Of a stretch of DNA of 64,000 nt, positions 55,882-64,000 are shown piece by piece (the first letter of the stretch is position 1; each line of letters begins with the position of its first letter). The stretch spans positions 4,712,001 to 4,776,000 of the forward strand of contig NW_020825313.1 of assembly GCF_003286085.1 (NCBI RefSeq), in the 5' to 3' direction. Source of the DNA: Drosophila persimilis (taxonomy: Eukaryota > Arthropoda > Insecta > Diptera > Drosophilidae). Under the pieces are notes generated by a model. It ran no database searches, was not told the DNA's origin, and saw nothing but the letters and a program-made list of their open reading frames with translations. Made by a program: the position numbers and the translations under genes.

Positions 55882-58075
55882 GTTGTGACAAGCATGTAAA
55901 CGTCCTGTCTGGTAACGTTGGTAACATCGTAATAGTCTTCCACCATCCTCTGAATAATGTCATCCAATCATACAGCTAGGAGGCAGGTCCGCGGTGAAGG
56001 CATGTTTGATTTCCCGCTTACCGACCCAAAGACAACAGAGCCCAGCTCGGTTGCAGCCGCATATGGTCCCTGTCCGGCAAACAGTCACGATCTAATTGGT
56101 AATCCCAAATATCCGTGATCCAGTCCAATGATTATCTTCGTCACTGCGTTTGTGTGGGGCCTAATTGCAGGCTAGCTAGCATTAACGCCTTAAACATCTC
56201 GTCGGTGTAGAGTCAGCATCGGCATGCTCAGGCTCGAAACGGAATACACGTTTCACAACGCATAGCGAATTGGCTTGCCTGTTCCACGATGGTTAGCTCC
56301 CTGGAGAATCCATCTCCAAACCACTGAATATTTAGATGACGAGGCTCACCTTGCACGCCCAGATCCTTTCTGAGGAAATCGTCGATCATCGTAACAGATG
56401 ATCCTTCATCCAGAAGTGTGAATGTATCCACTCGTCGGTTTACTCTGTACAGCGTTACTGGCAGTATGCGGAACAGTAGGCGGCCCCTTTCTACGTCGAC
56501 ACATCTGTGCGGCCGCATCCGCCTGCGAAGCCCCTCTGTTCAGGCTACGTCTAGAAACTATTGTCTGCTGGTTTCGCTAACCTTCTGCGACCTTGCAGGA
56601 TCTAGTCATATGAGCACTTCGTAGGCATGAAGAGCATAGTTAATGCCTCCTCACGTACCTCCACCTGTCTGGCGGAGAAGCTCCGTTGAAGTCCCTCAGC
56701 CTTTAACTGCATGTTGCCCTCCACAGATTGGACAACCTCTGAGACGGCTCTCTTGTTGCTCGCCGCGGTATTGGTCGATCCCTGCATGTAGCAATCGGCG
56801 CCTTGGTTCCCACCCTTCGATGTCCACGATAGTACACACCACGATAGCGCACCACGCACTAAAATGCACAATAGTTGGGAAAGGTATAATCGTCACAGCA
56901 TGCCTTGCCCACTCCACTCGCTTGCTTGTACGGAGTTTGGCCACAAGTTCTTCCAGAAGTGTTGGGTTGCTTAAATGCTGATCTGCCCTCGCTGACTGCA
57001 AGAAGGCAGTGAGATTACTCACACGGGTTGCAAAGGGAATAATCTTCGTCAGGCTGTGCTCCGAAATATTGGGCACCTCTCGTATTCCACTGAGCTGGCT
57101 GCGTGTAAGCTACTCCGGTCGACCATATCTGAAACACAGCTGCTCCACAACAGCTCTCACGTTGCTCGGATGAATCAAGAAAGACTTGACACTCTCGCGG
57201 TGAAGTCCTTCAGTGCCTTCAACACGCGTTGGTTGTTCCCCAGATTTTTACAGTTGTACGCTTGCGTTGTCTCATTATATGTACAAAGAAAGATCGCCCA
57301 ACCCTCGGGCTGACCTTCAATGGCAGATCAGGAAGCTTGCGGGGCATATAGTTTCCACTGCTTCCATTTGGTGTCGTCCAGACGTACGATCCAGCTAGTG
57401 GCGTCGGCGTCGTGACGTTGCAGATGCCTACACACGGCGGCACGACTCCATGCGCTGCTCACTCCGACCCCGTTAGGTATTACGTGCTCCTATTGTTCTG
57501 GGCTCTTGCCTCTTGTCCTTTCCAGCTCCTGCTCCAACAATGCACTTCTCACCAAGAGATCCAGCAGTAGAGGTGGCTCGTTCTGTCCAAGTGCGGAAAC
57601 TCCTGCTGTGGTCGTAAAACTTCTGGTCGTAAAACTACCAAGGTGACCGTAGTGGTTTGTCTAGGAATCAGCGGAGCCGACGTAACTATTACTTTCGACT
57701 TCGGCGGCCTGTTTCCTGCACCACTACTTCCAGATTGCGAAGACGCACTAGTTGTTGTGGGGGTGGATTGCCCATCCATTATTCGGTTACTTCTTCTGGG
57801 AGAATTTTGCATCCTTCTATTTCCCAGAAGCTCCAGATAATCGACGCTGCCTGCGTCTGCTTTGGGTCGCTGCCTGCGTCTGCTTTGGGTCGCTGCCTGC
57901 AGCCCAGTCCAAATATCCACGCTGGCCGCGTTCCTCTGGGCGCTGCCTGCAGCCCAGCTCAAATCGACGCTGCCTGCATCCCTAGAAATTCTCTAACTGG
58001 AGGTGGTTGAGTGCCTGTACTCCACCGCAAATTGCACTTGCAAGTCCTTGCCTAGGACTGTGAATAAAATATCAT
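55882..58075 (-). pseudogene. BEL/Pao pol-protease-gag fragment, unit 4
   Basis: Gag N-terminal region in an open frame of 137 codons (57962-57549, including NRPPKSKVIVTSAPLIP), gag core pieces, VAKLRTSKRVEWARHA with CPICGGQHAVK (57076-56696), and protease LLFRILPVTLYRVNRR and LLDEGSSVTMIDDFL (56518-56340, aspartate kept). The LGWVVFGPV linker is altered near 56040 (GACCCAAAGACAACAGAGCC). Confidence 0.82.
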
Positions 58076-58442
58076 GTCGGTGGTCACGCGGAGATGCCTT
58101 TAACAGCATCAATCAATCGGCAAGAACAGTTATTGTCGCATGCAGCTGCTGCTGCTTGCCCCTGCTGGTTCTGAGCTGCCGCACCGCTGCTAAGCTGTTT
58201 TATTCTATAAAGTACATCGATACACAACCTAGCAAAATATCGCCAAAAAATTCTTACCGCAGTATATCCTCCTGCTTTAACCACGAGACAGTGAAACAGT
58301 GAAGCCTAAAACCCTGGCGGCACCTCATGGTAGCCGAAAGTATGCCTGTTCGTTTGTAGCTAGAAATTCACCTTTTATCGATATACATTAAATACTAGAT
58401 CTCAAACTACCCGCCTATATCGGTCAATTATCGTCCGACGAC
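58076..58442 (-). mobile_element. MITE-like element, unit 4
   Basis: 367 bases; same ends and TATCGATA octamer as in the other units. Confidence 0.65.
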
Positions 58443-58930
58443 ACTTACCATACCCTTTTTACGTTTGGTTTGTTCTTTTTCATGGTTTTATATAGTTTAT
58501 TTTGTATAACTTTCATTTTATTAGATATAAAGACTTTTTTAAATGATAGAAAATAGAACTAATCACTCTTGTATATAATAGTCTCATCCTTAAATTTGTG
58601 CATCTGTTCATACCAAATGTCCTCAAAAGTAGTGTCCACCTCAAAGTCGTATCGTATATATATACGAGGCCACCGGTAGGTCCAGGCACTGAGCTACCTT
58701 GCACCCACATGACATTGTACTTTGCGTTAGTGCGCCAAATTCGCAGGCCTTTAAGAACACGCCAACGATTACCCATATGACCAGGCATCTTTGTACCAGG
58801 CCAGACACATCCCTTTTCGCCACCACCTCCAATGTTACCGGGACGGCGATGAGTCTTGGTAACGCCATGTGAAGCAGGCATGCCCTTGTAGCCGTGTCGC
58901 TTGACTACACCTTGGAAGCCGTGGTCCACG
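58443..58930 (-). pseudogene. mRpL3: mRpL3 3' exon and 3' UTR, unit 4 (best preserved)
   Basis: One frame from the acceptor carries the complete conserved block of uL3m: HGFQGVVKRHGYKGMPASHG, HRRPGNIGGGGEKG, WPGTKMPGHMGNRWRVLKG, WRTNAKYNVMWVQGSSVPGP and GGLVYIYDT. The WPGTKMPGHMG wording is intact only here. The (TA)n run in GTATATATATAC precedes a switch: one TA less would lead into FEVDTTFEDIWYEQMHKFKD and a stop at 58559-58561, a plausible family-like end, so a slip or internal deletion probably broke the tail. Polyadenylation-like signals follow in the UTR. Confidence 0.88.
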
Positions 58931-59665
58931 CTATAACGAAAAGCCAGACAACTTAAAAGCTATTAGACCATTCATTAATCGAAATATAACTAAAATTCCA
59001 TGTTAATGTTGCAAAGTTAGATAGTACAGAAAAATTCATCAAGAATTTTGCATTTAAAATGTTAAGCAGATTTTATTTATACATAGTTGGTTTCACAGTT
59101 TCGTGGTGTATGAGCAAAACTCTTATTTGGGAGACACATTGAGAAAAGATCAAATTAGTTTTTGTTCAATTCACTCAAGCAAAGACAGGCAATTTGTCGC
59201 GAACAAACGACAAAGGTGTCTTTTGCGTATGTACATATGCGTGCTTGTTAGAGTGATTCCTATGGCAGCGATAACTTGCCTATGTGATTTGTATTCCGTT
59301 TGACTATTGACGTTTAAAGGTATTAGCAAAAATCAGAAACTTTGCAAATCTATACAAATCTTGTATATGTGTAAAGTGTTGTTAGTGTTGTCGTCTCGAC
59401 CGGACACAAAAAACATATAACACAAGGGAAGATAGAAAATGTTTTGCTCAGTGAGAGAGCGAGTGTACGTGGTTTTCTGTTTTGTCAGTGACCAGACCGA
59501 CCACACAGGAAAAAAGTGTTGATCGCTATTTTCGAGCTCTGATCAAAACACTTTTAATTCATAGTTTTTTAATTTCTTATTTGTCTTATTTATTATATTT
59601 TGTAATCGTGGAATTAGCCATTTATTGTCATATAAAGTTTCTATGTTGCAAGCTTTGCAATAAAT
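58931..59665. other. AT-rich conserved stretch, unit 4
   Basis: Counterpart of 35972-36825, keeping the GTATGTACATATGCGTGC part, with a deletion near 59090. Unassigned. Confidence 0.4.
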
Positions 59666-60798
59666 AAACGAGGGAGAACGTTGTGAGTTACATAGTCGGT
59701 ACGGCTCGCCTCCGCCAGACGGCGCTAACATTGAACGACACGACAAAGAGTGCGTAGCGACAGAAAATTGATTTGTTACTTTTGGCTATAATAATAATCC
59801 GATCTGATCAAAATTCGGCAGTCTGGTACATGTGGTCATTCTCTATGATTGCAGATGCCACAGATTTTCGTCCTTTGCGGAGCAGAAGTGAGTGGCGCCA
59901 ATTTTGAAATACACTTGTAACAGTGACATATCGCAGAAGTCTGGATACAAAATGTCGTTGCTCTAGCTCTGGTCTTATAGCACTAAGCGCTCATAGGGAC
60001 GGACAGACAGACAGGACTCAATCGACTCGGCCATTGATGCCGATCAACAATATATATACTTTATGGGGTCGGAAACGATTCCTTCTGGACGTTACAAAGA
60101 TCCACTTACAAAGATCCACCTATACTCATTTTGAGTATCGGGTATAACGAGGGGGAACGCTGTGACCGCGGACCGCAACTCAAGATTTATGCCCGATACT
60201 TAGTCAGTATGGCTCTTCTCCGGAAGACACCGCTAATATTAAACGACACGACAAAGAGTGCGTGCGAGAATGACAGATAATCTGGGCGTGTCGTCAGGCG
60301 CTGCGTAGCCACTGAAAATTGATTCGTTCCTTTCGGCTATAAAAATGATCCCATCTGATCCAGATTCAGCAATCTGATAGATATAGTCATTCTCTATGAG
60401 TTTTCCATAGATTTTCGTCGTTTGTGGGGGGGGAAGGGAGTGGGGCGAAATTTTGAAACAAACTTGTCAAGGTCCGATATCACAGGAGTGTGGATACCAA
60501 ATTTGGTTACTCTAGCTCTTATAGATACTGCGATCCTTGAATTCACATTTTGCAATAGGCAAAGCCGACCATGAAACCTGTGTGTTAGAGAGAGACAGAG
60601 TGAGAGAGAATGAAGTTGTTTTCTTGATTCTGGCTATAATATTTAAAAGATCTGGTTCAGATTTTGCACTTTAGAAGATATAATCATCCTCTACGATTCG
60701 GCTTCTTCTGTTTTCTTGTATCTTTGAAATTGTGGATGCCACAGAATTTCGCCTTTTGTGGGGGCGGAAGTGGGCGGGGCAAAGTTTTTAAATATTCT
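59666..60798 (+). repeat. Mini-me-type repeats, unit 4
   Basis: Three pieces as in unit 1; core at about 60025-60070. Confidence 0.75.
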
Positions 60799-60945
60799 TG
60801 TTTAGTGGACGTTGACATGCAATGACTGCAATTTCAAGAGGCGATGCAATTACGGCACCGTCAAGTGGCCCGTGTGACACCAGCAGAAGGCTGTTACGCG
60901 AGCATGCAGGAAAGATAGCATTTAGACTAATATTCGAGGAAGATT

Positions 60946-61365
60946 AGCACTTAAGTTCCTAAGAGAACTGGGCATGCATTCAAAATAAAAATAAAAATAC
61001 CACTACAATTACTAATTACTAATTACTAGAAAGGTGTGTAAGGATTAGTAATTTAATAAGAGGAAGAGAACTAGTGATGGATATGATATGGTAGAGGGAA
61101 TTATAATCCGAGCATAAGACCCTAAACGGTTTAGTTAAGGAATTATTCGATCTACAAAGTGGAAGGAACAACGGAATAAAACTTCTAGTAAGTCTAATAG
61201 GGATCGTGAAGTTTATGCGGCTCAGCAGATCAGGGCTGTCTATGTCACCCCTGATCAAGTTGTGCATAAAAATCACATCAAGCATTTTTCTACGGTTAAC
61301 TAAGGGGAATGGGAGGTTTACTAATAGCAGTCTACTAGAGTAAGATGGGAAGAATGCGGTTGAAG
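60946..61365 (-). pseudogene. CR1 LINE 3' end, antisense, unit 4
   Basis: CR1 C-terminus and 3' UTR. It is fused in one open frame (61600-61019, 193 codons) with the LOA ORF1 remnant across the unit joint: TMPNSNLNIKNTAKELG then FFPSYSSRLLLVNLPFPLV. Confidence 0.85.
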
Positions 61366-61879
61366 AGGCATGGTCTTTGCCCTCCGCCACTTTAAGAGAA
61401 GTACCGAGCTCCTTTGCGGTGTTTTTAATATTTAAATTTGAGTTTGGCATTGTTGGTCCCACGAGTAGACGGAAAGGGTTTAGTCGCCCGGGGCATAGCC
61501 CGCGTGCCCCGGGAAGTCTGATGTAAACTGGAGGTTTACAGGTATCCCGAGTTCGCACATTAGCGACCGAGCACCCCCTCGACCATGCATCCTTCGGCAT
61601 ATGAGAGTGTCACCTTGGATTGGGGTTATTTCACTGAGAGTTTTCTTCTCTCCGCCCGACTACAATTAGTAAGCATCCTGGCAGAGACATGACCGTACCA
61701 GGACCTGTGTCTAGCCGCCCTCACGGGGAGAGTATAGTCGCACTTCCAGCAGTGTGTACAGTTACGGCGGGTGCCGATTCTCTCGTGACTCCCTGTATCC
61801 TAGGGCGTAAAGCACAGTCGCCTCGGATTCAGGACAAGCCAAGAACCCGAGACGCCTGTGCCCCGTTCCGAGATTACAG

Positions 61880-64000
61880 TTGCGACAAGCATGTAAACGT
61901 CCTGTCTGGTAACGTTGGTAACATCGTAATAGTTTTCTACCATCCTCTGAATAATGTCATACAATCATACAGCAAGGAGGCAGGTCCGCGGTGAAGGCAT
62001 GTTTGATTTCCCGCTTACCGACCCAAAGACAACAAAGCCCAGCTCGGTTGCAGCCGCATATGGTCCCTGTCCGGCAAACAGTCACGATCTAATTGGAAAT
62101 CCCAAATGTCCGTGATCCAGTCCAATGATTATCTTCGTCACTGCGTTTGTGTGGGGCCTAATTGCAGGCTAGCTAGCATTAACGCCTTAAACATCTCGTC
62201 GGTGTAGAGTCAGCATCGGCATGCTCAGGCTCGAAACGGAATACACGTTTCACAACGCATAGCGAATTGGCTTGCCTGTTCCACGATGGTTAGCTCCCTG
62301 GAGAATCCACCTCCAAACCACTGAATATTTAGATGACGAGGCTCACCTTGCACGCCCAGATCCTTTCTGAGGAAATCGTCGATCATCGTAACAGATGATC
62401 CTTCATCCAGAAGTGTGAATGTATCCATCGGTTTGCTCCGTACAGCGTTACTGGCAGTATACGGAACAATAGGCGGCCTCCTTGTACGTCGAGTCAATTT
62501 AAGATCATCTGTGCGGCCGCATCCGCCTGCGAAGCCCCTCTGTTCAGGCTACGTCTAGAAACTATTGTCTGCTGGTTTCGCTAACCTTCTGCGACCTTGC
62601 AGGATCTAGTCATATGAGCACTTCGTAGGCATGAAGAGCATAGTTAATGCCTCCTCACGTACCTCCACCTGTCTGGCGGAGAAGCTCCGTTGAAGTCCCT
62701 CAGCCTTTAACTGCATGTTGCCCTCCACAGATTGGACAACCTCTGAGACGGCTCTCTTGTTGCTCGCCGCGGTATTGGTCGATCCCTGCATGTAGCAATC
62801 GGCGCCTTGGTTCCCACCCTTCGATGTCCACGATAGTACACACCACGATAGCGCACCACGCACTAAAATGCACAATAGTTGGGAAAGGTATAATCGTCAC
62901 AGCATGCCTTGCCCACTCCACTCGCTTGCTTGTACGGAGTTTGGCCACAAGTTCTTCCAGAAGTGTTGGGTTGCTTAAATGCTGATCTGCCCTCGCTGAC
63001 TGCAAGAAGGCAGTGAGATTACTCACACGGGTTGCAAAGGGAATAATCTTCGTCAGGCTGTGCTCCGAAATATTGGGCACCTCTCGTATTCCACTGAGCT
63101 GGCTGCGTGTAAACTACTCCGGTCGACCATATCTGAAACACAGCTGCTCCGAAACAGCTCTCACGTTGCTCGGATGAATCAAGAAAGACTTGATACTCTC
63201 ACGGTGAAGTCCTTCAGTGCCTTCAACACGCGTTGGTTGTTATCCAGATTTGTACAGTTGTCCGCTTGCGTTGTCTCAGTATATGTACAAAGAAAGATCG
63301 CCCAACCCTCGGGCTGACCTTCAATGGCAGATCAGGAAGCTTGCAGGGCATATAGTTTCCACTGCTTCCATTTGGTGCCGTCCAGACGTACGATCCAGCT
63401 AGTGGCGTTGGCGTCGTGACGTTGCAGATGCCTACACACGGCGGCACGACTCCATGCGCTGTCTGCGCTGTACTGGTTGTACTGTACTGTACTCGCAAGC
63501 AGTGGTGGTCCGCTATAAGATGGCGACTGCTCACTCCGACCCCGTTAGGTATTACGTGCTCACATTGTTCTGGGCTCTTGCCTCTTGTCCTTTTCAGCTC
63601 CTGCTCCAACAATTCTCACCAAGAGATCCAGCAGTAGAGGTGGCTCGTTCTGTCCAAGTGCGGAAACTCCTGCTGTGGTCGTAAAACTTCTGGTCGTAAA
63701 ACTACCAAGATGACCGTAGTGGTTTTGCTAGGAATCAGCGGAGCCGACGTAACTATTACTTTCGACTTCGGCGGCCTGTTTCCTGCACCACTACTTCCAG
63801 ATTGCGAAGACGCACTAGTTGTTGTGGGGGTGGATTGCCCATCCATTATTCGGTTACTTCGTCTGGGAGAATTTTGCATCCTTCTATTTCCCAGAAGCTC
63901 CAGATAATCGACGCTGCCTGCGTCTGCTTTGGGTCGCTGCCTGCGTCTGCTTTGGGTCGCTGCCTGCGTCTGCTTTGGGTCGCTGCCTGCAGCCCAGTCC
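61880..64000 (-). pseudogene. BEL/Pao pol-protease-gag fragment, unit 5
   Basis: Protease LLDEGSSVTMIDDFL at 62420-62340, with a four-base loss just upstream (62429) that changes the frame before TFTLLDEG; gag VAKLRTSKRVEWARHA and CPICGGQHAVK at 63080-62700; N-terminal gag SASSQSGSSGAG at 63879-63616. It continues beyond the window. Confidence 0.82.
63912..63980 (+). repeat. 23-bp minisatellite, three copies
   Basis: Three perfect 23-base copies starting at 63912, 63935 and 63958 (each beginning CGCTGCCTGCGTC), followed by a partial fourth. Unit 4 has two copies (57845, 57868) and units 1-3 have one. Confidence 0.9.

Larger units (their letters stand above)
55369..61365. repeat. Array unit 4 (5997 bp)
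   Basis: Same order as unit 1, with the BEL protease retained and two copies of the 23-bp minisatellite in the gag 5' region (57845-57890). Confidence 0.9.
32493..64000. repeat. Tandem array of ~5.9-6.1 kb transposon/mRpL3 units
   Basis: Five direct copies of a composite, at 32493-38547, 38548-44454, 44455-55368 (includes a 5.2-kb LINE), 55369-61365 and 61366 to the end. Order within a unit, left to right: LOA ORF1 remnant, unassigned 0.4 kb, antisense BEL/Pao pol-protease-gag, MITE-like element, antisense mRpL3 3' exon, AT-rich stretch, mini-me-type repeats, antisense CR1 3' end. Head-to-tail joints all occur at AGGCATGG, shared by both partners. Units 2 and 3 share a protease deletion and are near-identical over long stretches; units 4 and 5 share other variants. 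Confidence 0.93.
61366..64000. repeat. Array unit 5 (incomplete, runs off the window)
   Basis: Contains the LOA remnant and BEL pol-protease-gag fragment; the window ends in the gag 5' region. Closest to unit 4. Confidence 0.9.

Overview
The window reads as insect repeat-rich (heterochromatin-like) DNA, most likely from a Drosophila. I recognise no intact single-copy host gene. Almost everything can be assigned to retrotransposons: LOA-, CR1- and Jockey-clade LINEs, two BEL/Pao LTR lineages, one Ty3/gypsy LTR family, a short MITE-like element, and the (GACA)n/(TA)n 'mini-me'-type repeat common in Drosophila. These are nested inside each other and then duplicated as composites. The only host-derived coding sequence is a repeated fragment of the nuclear gene for mitochondrial ribosomal protein L3 (mRpL3/uL3m).

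Left part (1-17.3 kb): a composite of BEL gag/protease fragment, Jockey-type ORF1 fragment, CR1 reverse transcriptase and an antisense LOA LINE is repeated head-to-tail with the same internal breakpoints. One copy carries a long LOA element (4511-9772) flanked by a 14-bp target-site duplication that splits the CR1 RT frame exactly. Two further copies (12-2262 and 13775-16025) carry a truncated, almost identical LOA. A decayed Jockey-clade element follows (about 17.62-22.24 kb), itself interrupted by a 368-bp MITE-like insertion with a 7-bp duplication.

Middle part (22.2-32.5 kb): a Ty3/gypsy element with 5' LTR, primer binding site, gag and pol, cut off inside the integrase. Around it are two solo LTRs with 4-bp duplications, further LTR pieces, and fragments of a second LOA family on both strands.

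Right part (32.5-64 kb): a tandem array of a unit of about 5.9-6.1 kb, with four complete copies and a fifth running off the end. Each unit reads, left to right: a short LOA ORF1 remnant, an antisense BEL/Pao pro-gag fragment, a 367-bp MITE-like element, the antisense 3' exon of mRpL3, an AT-rich stretch, two to three mini-me-type repeats, and an antisense CR1 3' end. The head-to-tail junction joins CR1 to the LOA ORF1 remnant. Unit 3 has been hit by a full-length, apparently intact Jockey-clade LINE (47514-52680) with both ORFs, an A30 tail and a 12-bp target-site duplication. It is the only element here that looks capable of activity.

Taken together the window is a piece of satellite-like or ampliconic heterochromatin (pericentromere, dot or Y chromosome, or a piRNA-cluster-like locus are all possible; the sequence alone does not decide). 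The most unusual feature is the amplification of an mRpL3 exon inside a transposon-built tandem unit. The near-identity of some copies means collapsed or duplicated assembly should be kept in mind.
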